Translations under genes and position numbers: made by a program
In this document: in pieces, positions 1 through 11,367 of the stretch
Layout of the letters: each line of letters starts with the position of its first letter
How positions within the stretch are numbered: position 1 is the first letter of the stretch
The notes under the pieces: model-generated
Databases searched by the model: none
Told to the model about the DNA's origin: nothing
What the model saw: only the letters and a program-made list of their open reading frames with translations
Source: Myxococcales bacterium
Lineage (GTDB): Bacteria > Myxococcota_A > Polyangia > Haliangiales > Haliangiaceae
DNA: 64,000 nt
Assembly: GCA_016717005.1 (NCBI GenBank)
Contig: JADJUF010000027.1
Span: forward strand, 1 to 64,000
Direction: 5' to 3'

Positions 1-761
1 GATGGCCTCGCCCGGGGCCAGCGCGACCTCGGGGAAGTGGGCCCGGGCCTCGACCGCGTCGACGATGCGCAGCCCGGCCGGCGCGCACTCCTCGCGCATC
101 GCGAGGAACGCGGCGGCGATCGCGGCGTCGACGGTGGGCAGGATGAACGCGGCCAGCAGCCGCGCCTCGGCCCGACGGTGGAGGCGCAGCGTCGCGCCGG
201 TGATGAACCCGAGCGTGCCCTCGCTGCCGCACAGCGCGCGCGCCAGGTCGGGGCCGGTCGAGCGCCGCGGCGCGACCCGGGTGTGGATCGTGCGGCCGTC
301 GGCCAGGACCGCCGACACGCCCGCGACCGCCTCGTCGAAGAAGCCGTGGCGCGCCGACGACTTGCCCGGGGTGCGCACGCCGATCAGCCCGCCGATCGAC
401 GAGGCCAGGATGCCGGGCGGGTAGTCGCCGATCGACAGCCCGCGCGGGGCCAGCACCTGCTCGAGCGCGAGCCCGGTGAGCCCGGCCTGCACGTCGCACA
501 GGAGCGAGGTCTCGTCGAGCTGCACCACCTGATCGAGGCGCTCGGTGGCGATGTGCACGCGCGGGCGCTCGCCCAGCGCGCGGACCCGCGCCGCCCGGAA
601 CCCGGCGCCGACCGGCACGACCGCGGCGCCGGCGTCGGCGGCGGTGCGGATGACGTCGGCGACCTCGGCCGGCGACGCCGGCGTGACGATCCAGGCCGGC
701 TGCCCCGGCACGGCGCGCACGTGCTCGGCCCCGACCAGCCGCGCCAGCTCGGCGGTGAGCG

Positions 762-765
<4 letters not shown>
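1..765 (-). CDS. FAD-linked oxidase, GlcE-like (partial, C-terminus off window)
   Basis: The frame is open from a GTG at 765 to the left edge, giving 255 residues of an FAD-binding type 4 (PCMH/vanillyl-alcohol oxidase fold) oxidase. Seen: the flavin-domain stretch VVPVGAGFRAAR, an IGGLIGVRTPGKSS segment and the hallmark GSEGTLGFIT. Its GTG overlaps the TGA of the upstream gene as GTGA, so the two are translationally coupled. The pairing resembles GlcD-GlcE of glycolate oxidase, in which case an Fe-S subunit might lie beyond the left edge; this is inference. The substrate cannot be read from the sequence. The C-terminal substrate domain is not in the window. Confidence 0.8.
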
Positions 766-2429
<1,664 letters not shown>

Positions 2430-2512
2430 GGCGCGACGTTACGGGGGGCGGCCCGACCGTGCAAGGGCGCGCGGGGCTTGCGTCACGCCGGCCGGCGATC
2501 GAAGGTCGCGCC

Positions 2513-3406
2513 ATGACCAGCGCCGACCGCTTCGCCGCCGAACGCATCCACCGGATCGCCGTGATCGGCGCCGGCACCATGGGCCACGGGATCGCGCACG
2601 TCGCCGCGCTGGCCGGCCACGAGGTGCGGCTCTACGACGTGACCGCGGCGGCGGCCGAGGCCGGGCGCGCCAAGGTGGTGGCCAACCTCGGCAAGGGCGT
2701 GGCGCTGGGCAAGCTGACCGGCGAGGCCCAGGACGCGGCGCTGGGGCGCCTGACCGCGACCGGCGACCTCGCCGCGGCCGCGGCCGAGGTCGACCTGGTC
2801 ATCGAGGCGGTGCCCGAGCAGCTCGAGCTCAAGCAGCGGTTGTTCCGCGAGCTCGATCAGGCCGCGCCGGCGCACGCGCTCCTGGCCTCGAACACCTCGT
2901 CGCTGTCGCTGGCGGGGATCGCCGGCGCGGTCGCCGATCCCGCCCGCGTGGTGGGCATGCACTTCTTCAACCCGGTCCACCTGATGAAGCTGGTCGAGGT
3001 CGTGCGCCACGCCGGCACCGACGCCAGCGCGGTCGCGACCGCCGTGGCGCTGGCCGAGCGCTGGGGCAAGACCCCGATCACCGTCAAGGACAGCCCCGGG
3101 TTCGCGTCGAGCCGGCTCGGCATCGCGCTGGGCATGGAGGCGATCCGCATGGTCGAGGAGGGCGTCGCCACGGTCGAGGACGTCGACACCGCGATGAAGC
3201 TGGGCTACGGCCACCCGATGGGGCCGCTCGAGCTGACCGATCTGGTCGGGCTCGACGTGCGGCTCGGCATCGCCGAGTACCTGGCGGACGCGCTCGGCGT
3301 CAGCTTCGAGCCGCCCGAGCTGCTGCGGCGCATGGTCGCCGCGGGCACGCTCGGCAAGAAGTCCGGCCAGGGCTTCTACCGCTGGGTCGACGGCAAGCGC
3401 GCCTGA
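2513..3406 (+). CDS. 3-hydroxybutyryl-CoA dehydrogenase family
   Basis: 297 residues, the usual size of stand-alone 3-hydroxyacyl-CoA dehydrogenases, which oxidise (S)-3-hydroxyacyl-CoA to 3-ketoacyl-CoA with NAD(P). The N-terminal Rossmann motif is GAGTMGHGIA; the catalytic-domain signatures MHFFNPVHLMKLVEVV and DSPGFASSR are intact, and the C-terminal HAD_C domain carries GYGHPMGPLELTDLVGLD. ATG 2513 was chosen because it lies just before the Rossmann strand; an upstream open stretch in this frame has no family similarity. It is divergent from the FAD oxidase with about 80 bp between starts, a likely shared promoter region. Role would be fatty-acid or butyrate/acetoacetyl-CoA metabolism. 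Confidence 0.93.
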   Translation: MTSADRFAAERIHRIAVIGAGTMGHGIAHVAALAGHEVRLYDVTAAAAEAGRAKVVANLGKGVALGKLTGEAQDAALGRLTATGDLAAAAAEVDLVIEAVPEQLELKQRLFRELDQAAPAHALLASNTSSLSLAGIAGAVADPARVVGMHFFNPVHLMKLVEVVRHAGTDASAVATAVALAERWGKTPITVKDSPGFASSRLGIALGMEAIRMVEEGVATVEDVDTAMKLGYGHPMGPLELTDLVGLDVRLGIAEYLADALGVSFEPPELLRRMVAAGTLGKKSGQGFYRWVDGKRA

Positions 3407-3469
3407 GGGCCGCGCTCGGTCAGCCGATCCGGCGCGCCTCAGCCGGACGCGGCCGATCAGCCGGCCCGG

Positions 3470-4345
3470 TCAGACGCGGTTGCGATCGCGGCGGGGCGCG
3501 TGGCGCCGCTCGGGCCGACCGTGCTTGCGATCGCGCGCGCCGGGGCGCCCGTGCGCGGGGTCGTGGCGATCGATCTTCTGGTCCTGGGCCGCGGGCGTGA
3601 GCGACCACGCGGCCAGGCGCGCGGCCATCGGATCGGTGCGCTGCAGCAGCGCGACCTGCATCGCCACGTTGGGATCGACCGCGCGGCCGTCGAGGCGGAC
3701 CTCGAAGTGCAGGTGCGGGCCGGTGGCGCGGCCGGTCGAGCCGACCCGCCCGATGCGGGTGTTGCCGGCGACCGCGAGGCCGACCTTGACGTCGATCGAC
3801 GACAGGTGGGCGTAGCGCGTGACGACGCCGCCGCCGTGATCGAGGAAGATGACCTTGCCGTAGCCGCCCTTGACGCCGGCGAACGCGACGACGCCGGTGC
3901 CGGCGGCGTAGACCGGCGTGCCGCGATCGGCGCGGAAGTCGGTGCCCTTGTGGAACTTGACGTAGCGGAGGATCGGATGGCGACGCCAGCCGAAGCCGGA
4001 GTTCTCGGCGCCGGGCACGGGCGAGGTGGCGAGGATCGTCAGGTCGGGGATCGCGGGCGCCGGCAGGAGCGCCAGGACCGCCGGGGCGCGATCGGTGATC
4101 GCGGCGAGGGCGTCGCGGGTGCGCACCACCAGCTCGAGCGGCAGCTGCGCGAGGGTGACGGTCCACGCGGCGCGGGTCGGCGGCAGCGTCATCCAGGCGG
4201 CGAGCTGCGCGGTCACGCGATCGACCGAGGCGACGACGTCGGCGGGCGCGGCGGCCGCCCCGTCCGGGACCGCGCGGGCCGGCGCCGCGGTGGTGGCGAG
4301 GGCCACACCGAGGGTCACGGCGCTGAGCGTGCGGACGGAGACCAT
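3470..4345 (-). CDS. M23 family metallopeptidase (exported)
   Basis: 291 residues from ATG 4345. A signal peptide (about 1-25, ending APARA) is followed by a roughly 80-residue helical region and an LytM/M23 domain at about 115-220. The zinc ligands and catalytic residues are visible: H132 and D136 in HKGTD, and H211/H213 in HLHFEV. Such enzymes cut peptidoglycan cross-bridges in the periplasm. The tail after about 245 is rich in Arg/His/Asp and has no recognisable domain. Frame stays open upstream to 4570, but starting there would bury the signal peptide, so the inner ATG is preferred. Confidence 0.9.
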   Translation of the reverse strand: MVSVRTLSAVTLGVALATTAAPARAVPDGAAAAPADVVASVDRVTAQLAAWMTLPPTRAAWTVTLAQLPLELVVRTRDALAAITDRAPAVLALLPAPAIPDLTILATSPVPGAENSGFGWRRHPILRYVKFHKGTDFRADRGTPVYAAGTGVVAFAGVKGGYGKVIFLDHGGGVVTRYAHLSSIDVKVGLAVAGNTRIGRVGSTGRATGPHLHFEVRLDGRAVDPNVAMQVALLQRTDPMAARLAAWSLTPAAQDQKIDRHDPAHGRPGARDRKHGRPERRHAPRRDRNRV

Positions 4346-4442
4346 CGACCGACGAGTCTTCGCCGCGGCGATGTAGGTGATCAACCCGAGGTGGCCGAAA
4401 TCGACGGCGCCGATGTAGGCGGATCGGGGTTGCGTCGCGGCG

Positions 4443-4955
4443 ATGGCTGGCCACAATGCCGCGATGTCGCTGGCTCGCCGGGTGTTGACGATCGCGCTCG
4501 CGCTGGCGGCGGCGGCGGGCTTCGCGATGTCGGTCGAGGGCGGGCGCTGGTGGAGCCTGGGCCCCGACATCCACGTCGGCCCGATCTCGACCGAGCGCTG
4601 CTTCGGCGGCGACTGTCAGTTCAGCACGCTCGCGTGGACCGGCGGCTCGGGCGCCTGGGAGCGCGTCGGCATCGCGACCTACGCCGGCGGGCTGTGCGCG
4701 GCGCTGGTGTGCCTGGCGCTCGCCGGGTCGCTCGCGGCCCGACGGCCGGGTCGCCTGGCGGCGGCGGTGACCGCGATCGCCACGATCACGGCCGGGGCGG
4801 CCGCGGCCGGGTTCTACCTGCTGCGCCCCGACATCCCGGGCGGGACCACCGGCCGTGGGGCGCTCTTGTTCGCGGGCGCGGTGGCGGCGGCGGCGGCGGC
4901 GGCGGTGGCGACGTTGACCGTGAAGCGCGCCGACCCGTCCGCGCTCACGTCGTGA
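4443..4955 (+). CDS. Small multi-pass membrane protein of unknown function
   Basis: 170 residues (ATG 4443; an alternative ATG at 4464 would give 163). Four hydrophobic segments are visible: after MSLARRV, around YAGGLCAALVCLALAG, around LAAAVTAIATITAG, and near the C-terminus. The loop between the first two has two cysteines (ERCFGGDC) in an otherwise Gly/Trp-rich stretch, reminiscent of claudin-like four-helix layouts, though homology cannot be claimed. It is divergent from the M23 gene, and its last 11 bp overlap, tail to tail, the end of the B3/4-domain gene. Confidence 0.65.
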   Translation: MAGHNAAMSLARRVLTIALALAAAAGFAMSVEGGRWWSLGPDIHVGPISTERCFGGDCQFSTLAWTGGSGAWERVGIATYAGGLCAALVCLALAGSLAARRPGRLAAAVTAIATITAGAAAAGFYLLRPDIPGGTTGRGALLFAGAVAAAAAAAVATLTVKRADPSALTS

Positions 4956-5505
4956 CGTCCTCGACCGCGCCGAGCTGCGCGGCCAGCGCGCGGTACCAGG
5001 CGGTCGCCCGCGCGGCGCGCCCGGGCAGCGCGGTCGAGCCCCACACGATCGACAGGGTCACGCGGGTGCCGGCGTGGGTCTTCGTGCGCTGCGCGTCCTT
5101 GACCGGCGTGCCGCACGGGCCGTCGACGTCGTGCAGCGCCAGCAGGCCCGACGCGTCGATGGTCTGGCCCGACGGGTTGAACACGTAGGTCGTGGCCGGC
5201 CGGCACACCGCGATCGCCCACGGGCCGCGGCCGAGGTCGACGTCGACCACGCTGATCGGCAGGCCGGTCCACAGCGACACGTGGTTGCACGCGTCGACGA
5301 CCGGGTTGACCTGCGGGAACCGGCCCTCGGCCTGGGCCGCGATCAGGTACTCCGACGCGGGCTTGCCGCGGCCCGCGGGCTTGTAGCCGCCGTGGCGCAG
5401 GAGCGCGCGCACCGCCGCGCGGACGTCGTCGTCGACGCGCCAGCCGTCGGGGGCGGCCAGCGTCGGCGCGGCCACGTCGGCGAGGGCGGCGGGCAGGCGG
5501 GTCAC
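4945..5505 (-). CDS. Solo B3/4-domain protein
   Basis: 186 residues from GTG 5505, with an alternative GTG at 5475. The core matches the B3/4 domain of phenylalanyl-tRNA synthetase beta subunits found in stand-alone proteins: ASEYLIAAQAEGRFPQVNP, VDACNHVSLWTGLPISVVD, and a closing VTLSIVWGS. In PheRS this domain takes part in editing of misacylated tRNA; solo versions are believed to be trans-acting editors or related, but the substrate here is unknown. The part before the core is shorter than in typical solo proteins (about 200-240 residues), and the reading frame upstream runs straight into a hexanucleotide array as (Val-Pro)n. The N-terminus may be truncated or remodelled. Confidence 0.72.
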   Translation of the reverse strand: MTRLPAALADVAAPTLAAPDGWRVDDDVRAAVRALLRHGGYKPAGRGKPASEYLIAAQAEGRFPQVNPVVDACNHVSLWTGLPISVVDVDLGRGPWAIAVCRPATTYVFNPSGQTIDASGLLALHDVDGPCGTPVKDAQRTKTHAGTRVTLSIVWGSTALPGRAARATAWYRALAAQLGAVEDVTT

Positions 5506-5706
5506 GGGAACGGGAACGGGAACGGGAACGGGAACGGGAACGGGAACGGGAACGGGAACGGGAACGGGAACGGGAACGGGAACGGGAACGGGAACGGGAA
5601 CAGGAACAGGAACAATCGGACGGGATCGGGATCGGGATCGGAATCGGAATCGGGATCGGGATCGGGGTCGGGAACGGGAACGGAATCGGGATCCGGATCG
5701 GGATCC
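5506..5706. repeat. Hexanucleotide array: (GGGAAC)16 then degenerate GGGATC/GGAATC
   Basis: Sixteen perfect GGGAAC copies occupy 5506-5601, followed by two AGGAAC copies, and then about 90 bp of GGGATC, GGAATC, GGGGTC and GGATCC variants to about 5706. The array fills almost all of the space between the FecR gene (ending 5724) and the GTG of the B3/4 gene. On the minus strand the frame of that gene reads it as repeated Val-Pro. A second, more degenerate array of the same type is at 50880-51075. Confidence 0.95.
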
Positions 5707-5723
5707 GCGATCGTGCCGGCGCG

Positions 5724-7580
5724 CTACCGGCGGCGGCGCAGGTAGTAGTGGACGCCGTGCTGCGGGTGGGCCAGCCGGATCGCGATCGCGTCCTTGCCGG
5801 CGGTGGCGACCTCGGCGCGGAAGCGGCCGCTGCCGTCGCGGCTGGCCGGCTTGCCGTCGACGGCGACGCTCCAGCCCTCGGCGGTCACGCCGGCGACGGT
5901 CAGCGGATCGGGCCACGCGGCGTGGGGCGGCGGCGTCGTGATCTGCGCGGTCGGCGCGGCGTTGTCGAAGTCGATCGTGAGCGTCGTCGGCGGCGACGTC
6001 CGGGTTCCGGACACGACGTAGAACGTGTAGCTGCCCTCGGGCAGGCTGCCGGGCGCGAGCACGTGGGCGCCACCGGTGGCGGTGAAGGTCTGGGCCGGGC
6101 CCTTGGCCGGCTGCACCTTGAGCGTCGACGCGCCCTTGACCTCGCGCCAGCGGATCGTGATCTGCGGGATGCGGTTCTGGTAGCTGACCATGTACTTGCG
6201 GCCGTCGGCCTCGATGTCGTTGGTCGGCGCGGTCCGCACCACCGGCGCCGCGCCGGTGTCGCCGGCGACGCGCACCGAGCCGGCCTTGCTGGCGCCGCTG
6301 TCGCAGCGGACCTTGTAGCGGGTGGCGCCGGCGCCAGCGAAGAAGCCCGCGCCGGTGGCGCCGCCCATGCGCCGGGGCGCCGCGAACGAGCCCCGGGCGT
6401 CGGCCAGCTCGACCACGCCGGGGCCGCCGCACAGCGCCGCGAAGTCGATCCGGACCGCGACCTTCTTGCTGGGGTCGTGGATGACCGCGCCCTCGCCGGG
6501 CGCGACCTCGACGTCGAAGCGGGTCGGCACCGGGTCGCGGACCGAGGCCTCGCCGGTGCGCGCGTGCACGCCGGTCTCGCCCGGGCGCGCGCTGGCGTCG
6601 CTGACGTCGCCGTCGATCGCCACGTCGCCGCGCTCGATCCGCGCCAGGGTCTCGGCGCGCCCGATCGAGATCGCGGCGGCGCCGCCGGCGGGCACGACGA
6701 TCGCGCCGCCGGGCACGGCGACCGCGACCTCGGCGTCGCGCGCGCGCACGGTCGTCGTGCCGGTGACGCCGCTGGCGATCGGGCCGCCGGGCGCGCCGAT
6801 CGTCAGCTCGGCCGGGCCGACCGCGGTGGCGACGTCGTTGCCGCGCGCCAGCTCGAGGGTCGCGCCCTTGGGCAGCTTGATCGTGTCGCCGGCGGCGACC
6901 TGGGCGACGCCGGCGGGCACCGGCCGCGGCGCCGCGGCGCCGGTGCGCGCGGTCACGCCCTTGCCGCGCACGGTGGCCGTGAGATCGGTGGCCGCGACCG
7001 GCGGCGGTGGCGGCGGCGGCGGCGGGTCCGCGGGCGCCGGGCCGAGCTGCTCGATCACCGCGCCGCCGATCGCGACGACGAGCTGGCCGCCGGCCTCGAG
7101 CGTGACCGGGCCGTCGTCGCGCTGGATCACCGCGCGGCCGATCGAGACCTCGAACCGGATCGTGCCGTCGGCGCTGACCGCGCGCAGCGTGCCGCCGGCC
7201 TCGATGACCGCGACGCCGGCCTCGGTGATGATCGTGATCGGCTGGCCCTCGGCCGCGGCCTCGCCGCGCTCGAGCCGGGTGCCGGCCGCGACGAACCGGA
7301 CCATGCTGTCGGCGCCGAGCCGCACGATCGGCCCGCCGCGGAGCTGCAGCCGGGCCCAGGCGCTGGCGCCGGTGCGGACCGCGTCGCCGAGGACGAACGG
7401 CTGGCCCAGCGGCGCCGCGGCGTCGGCGCCGCCGTGCTCGCGGGTGACCGCGCCCTGGCCCTCGGCCAGCGTGGCCACCGGGGCCGCGCGCTGGCTCTTG
7501 CACGCGACCACCGCGACCACCGCGACCACCGCGACCACCGCGAGCGCGCCGGCGAGCAACGCCGCGCCGGGCCGGATCAT
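5724..7580 (-). CDS. FecR-domain lipoprotein
   Basis: 618 residues. A lipoprotein signal peptide ends in the lipobox VVAC, its core built from a repeated Ala-Val-Val unit. A FecR domain covers about 40-110 (LGQPFVLGDAVRTG, then LRLGADSM-type strand), with FecR-like beta-sandwich segments repeated at about 200-330. A Pro run near 190 is a linker. The C-terminal half contains two Ig-like segments (ITIRWREVKGASTLKVQPAK; then ITTPPPHAAWPDPLTV). FecR domains usually act in periplasmic sensing or surface binding. Its ATG overlaps the TGA of the gene before it (ATGA), placing it third in an operon with the Ser/Thr kinase and barrel protein. Ligand unknown. Confidence 0.85.
   Translation of the reverse strand: MIRPGAALLAGALAVVAVVAVVAVVACKSQRAAPVATLAEGQGAVTREHGGADAAAPLGQPFVLGDAVRTGASAWARLQLRGGPIVRLGADSMVRFVAAGTRLERGEAAAEGQPITIITEAGVAVIEAGGTLRAVSADGTIRFEVSIGRAVIQRDDGPVTLEAGGQLVVAIGGAVIEQLGPAPADPPPPPPPPPVAATDLTATVRGKGVTARTGAAAPRPVPAGVAQVAAGDTIKLPKGATLELARGNDVATAVGPAELTIGAPGGPIASGVTGTTTVRARDAEVAVAVPGGAIVVPAGGAAAISIGRAETLARIERGDVAIDGDVSDASARPGETGVHARTGEASVRDPVPTRFDVEVAPGEGAVIHDPSKKVAVRIDFAALCGGPGVVELADARGSFAAPRRMGGATGAGFFAGAGATRYKVRCDSGASKAGSVRVAGDTGAAPVVRTAPTNDIEADGRKYMVSYQNRIPQITIRWREVKGASTLKVQPAKGPAQTFTATGGAHVLAPGSLPEGSYTFYVVSGTRTSPPTTLTIDFDNAAPTAQITTPPPHAAWPDPLTVAGVTAEGWSVAVDGKPASRDGSGRFRAEVATAGKDAIAIRLAHPQHGVHYYLRRRR
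7504..7539. repeat. 9-bp tandem repeat inside the FecR signal peptide
   Basis: Four perfect copies of GCGACCACC lie within the FecR lipoprotein signal sequence and encode the hydrophobic Val-Val-Ala core. Gain or loss of a copy would change signal-peptide length by three residues without a frameshift. Confidence 0.9.
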
Positions 7581-9013
7581 CGCCGGCCCTTCACCAGCTC
7601 GATGTTGAGGATCGGCACGCCGCCCTCGACCACGACCGCGGTCTTCTTCTGGCTGCGGTACCCGGGCAGGGTCACCGTGACCGTGTACGTGCCGGGCGGC
7701 ACGTCGACCGCGAACGAGCCGTCGGCGGCCGAGGTGACGTCGAGCCCGATCGGCTCGATGCGGACCTTCGCCGCCAGGCCCTTGCCGCCGAAGTCGCGGA
7801 CCAGCCCGCGGATCTGCGAGTTGGGCTTGATCCGCACCAGCACCAGCTCGACCGTGGCGCCGACGCCGCCGACGATCGTCACGGTGGCCTGGGCCGGCTC
7901 GTAGCCGCCGCGTTCGGCGGCGATCTCGACCGCGCCGACGCCGAGGTCGGGCGCGGCGAACGTGCCGTCGTCGCCGGTGAGCAGCGTGGCGCCGCCGATC
8001 GTGATCGTCGTGTCGGGCAGCGGCGCGCCGCTGTCGTCGAGGACCCGGCCGGTCAGCGGCCCGGTGGTCGGGAGCGGCGGCGGCGGCGGCGGCTCGTCGA
8101 TCGGCGGCGGCGGCGGCGGCGGCGCGATCACCGTGGGCCGCGGCGGCGCCGGGCGCCAGGCCAGGCCGATCGCGATGGCCACCCGCGGCTCGACGTCGAC
8201 GAGCTGGTCGGGCGCGAGCGCCATCAGGTCGGGGCGCTGGCTCAGCCCGAGCTCGACCAGGCCCTCGAGGGTCAGCGAGCGATCGAGCGCGCGGCGCACG
8301 CCGACGCCGGCCCGCAGCGGGCTCGCGAGCGTCGCCGGCGCGCCGTCGCCGATCAGCACCTCGCCCGAGAGCTCGCCGAACCACTGCCAGGCCGCGGCCC
8401 GGTGGTTGACGCCGAGCCCGATCAGGGCGGCGTTGGCGTCGGACAGCCCGAGGCCCAGGCGATCGGACGCGGACAGCGTCGCGGCGTCGACCGACTCGGT
8501 CGAGTTGTCGTAGCGGAAGCCGGCGGTCGCGGTGATGGCGGTGGCGCCGACCGTGCGGGTGTAGACCACGCTGGCGTCGACGGTCGCGGCCGCGGGCTCG
8601 ACCGACGGGGCGTCGGCGCCCGGCAGCCACACGCCCAGGCGCAGGGCGAGCGCGTCGCCAGCGCCGAGCGCGCCGCCGACGGTGACGCCGAGGCGCGGAT
8701 CGCCGATCAGGCCGTCGTCGTTGACGCCGCCGGTGTGGAGATCGTAGCGGCCGGCCAGGCGGCCGGTCAGCTCGAGCCACGGCAGCGCGCGGACCGCGAC
8801 GACGACGTCGCCGCTGGCGCGGTGGTGGCGATCGTCCTGCGCGAGCACGTCGCCGGTGAAGCCGTAGCCCGAGGCCAGCGCCGCCGACAACGTCGGGCCG
8901 GGCCCGATCGCGCGCACGCGCCCGAGCGCGGGGATCCCGTCGTCAGCGGCCGCGGGCGCGATGACCGCGGCGGTGGCGAGCAGGATGGACAGCGCGATCG
9001 AGCGTGGGGACAT
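7577..9013 (-). CDS. Outer-membrane-type beta protein with two carboxypeptidase-regulatory-like domains
   Basis: 478 residues. Signal peptide about 1-23 (ends APAAA). Residues about 25-270 alternate polar and hydrophobic positions in strands typical of an outer-membrane barrel (for example LELTGRLAGRYDLHTGG and ALRLGVWLPG). A Pro-rich linker (PPPPPPPIDEPPPPPPLP) leads to two CarboxypepD_reg-like beta-sandwich domains: GRVLDDSGAPLPDTTITIG and IRGLVRDFGGKGLAAKVRI with PPGTYTVTVTLPGYRSQ. Start ATG 9013 lies 11 bp after the kinase stop, and its stop overlaps the FecR start. Probable role: surface-exposed display or binding as part of a kinase-linked envelope system; the direction of signalling is inferred only. 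Confidence 0.8.
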   Translation of the reverse strand: MSPRSIALSILLATAAVIAPAAADDGIPALGRVRAIGPGPTLSAALASGYGFTGDVLAQDDRHHRASGDVVVAVRALPWLELTGRLAGRYDLHTGGVNDDGLIGDPRLGVTVGGALGAGDALALRLGVWLPGADAPSVEPAAATVDASVVYTRTVGATAITATAGFRYDNSTESVDAATLSASDRLGLGLSDANAALIGLGVNHRAAAWQWFGELSGEVLIGDGAPATLASPLRAGVGVRRALDRSLTLEGLVELGLSQRPDLMALAPDQLVDVEPRVAIAIGLAWRPAPPRPTVIAPPPPPPPIDEPPPPPPLPTTGPLTGRVLDDSGAPLPDTTITIGGATLLTGDDGTFAAPDLGVGAVEIAAERGGYEPAQATVTIVGGVGATVELVLVRIKPNSQIRGLVRDFGGKGLAAKVRIEPIGLDVTSAADGSFAVDVPPGTYTVTVTLPGYRSQKKTAVVVEGGVPILNIELVKGRR

Positions 9014-9024
9014 GGGGCCTCTGG

Positions 9025-10701
<1,677 letters not shown>

Positions 10702-10796
10702 GTCCGGGGCCGAGGATACCGCGGCTGGCGTCGGCGTGCGTGGCCGAGGCGCGATCCTCGATCGACTTGTTCACGCGCGGGCCCTAAGGTGCGCGC

Positions 10797-11303
10797 ATGT
10801 ACCATCACATGTTCGGCCAGCAGCGGAAGCAGCTGGCGCAGCTCGGCTCGTGGCTCGATCGCGCGACCGCCCACGCCGAGGCCAAGAAGTTCGACCCCGA
10901 CCTGTTCCTCGGCTTCCGGCTGGCGCCCGATCAGTTCCCGTTCGCGCGCCAGGTCCAGGTCGCGTGCGACACCGCCAAGCTCGGGGCCTCGCGCCTGACC
11001 GGCAAGCCGGCGCCGACCCACGCCGACGACGAGCGCACGATCGCCGACCTGCGCGCCCGGATCGACGGGGTGGTCGCGTACCTCGGGACGTTCACGCCGG
11101 CGGACTTCGCCGACACCGCCGACCGCGTCATCACCCAGCCTCGCTGGGAGGGCAAGGTCATGTCGGGCGCCGACTACTTCGTCGAGCACGTCGTGCCGAA
11201 CTTCAACTTTCACCTGACCACCGCCTACGCGATCCTGCGCCACAACGGCGTGGCGGTCGGCAAGCGCGACTACCTGGGCGCGCTGAGCCAGCGGCAGCCG
11301 TGA
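10797..11303 (+). CDS. DUF1993 family protein (DinB-like fold)
   Basis: 168 residues starting ATG 10797 as MYHHMFGQQRKQLAQLGSWL. The order of features matches DUF1993: FDPDLFLGFRLAPDQFPFARQV near 30-52, LTGKPAPTHADDERT, and the C-terminal DYFVEHVVPNFNFHLTTAYA with ILRHNGVAVGKRDYLG. These are four-helix-bundle proteins related to DinB/YfiT; several conserved His residues suggest metal or thiol-transferase type chemistry, but no function is established. Divergent from the Ser/Thr kinase gene, with 95 bp between starts. Confidence 0.88.
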   Translation: MYHHMFGQQRKQLAQLGSWLDRATAHAEAKKFDPDLFLGFRLAPDQFPFARQVQVACDTAKLGASRLTGKPAPTHADDERTIADLRARIDGVVAYLGTFTPADFADTADRVITQPRWEGKVMSGADYFVEHVVPNFNFHLTTAYAILRHNGVAVGKRDYLGALSQRQP

Positions 11304-11367
11304 CCGGCGCGCGTCGGGCGCGCCGGGCGTTGCCGACGCCGGGGGCGGACGTGGTACCGATCGAGGG

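Noticed and set aside
5506..5706. CRISPR-like array
   Set aside because: Units are only 6 bp without spacers; no cas genes near.
4945..7503. Long minus-strand open frame of 852 codons through the hexamer array and the FecR gene
   Set aside because: Upstream of 5505 it is Arg-rich shadow of the FecR gene in another frame and (Val-Pro)n of the array; only the part after GTG 5505 looks like a protein family.
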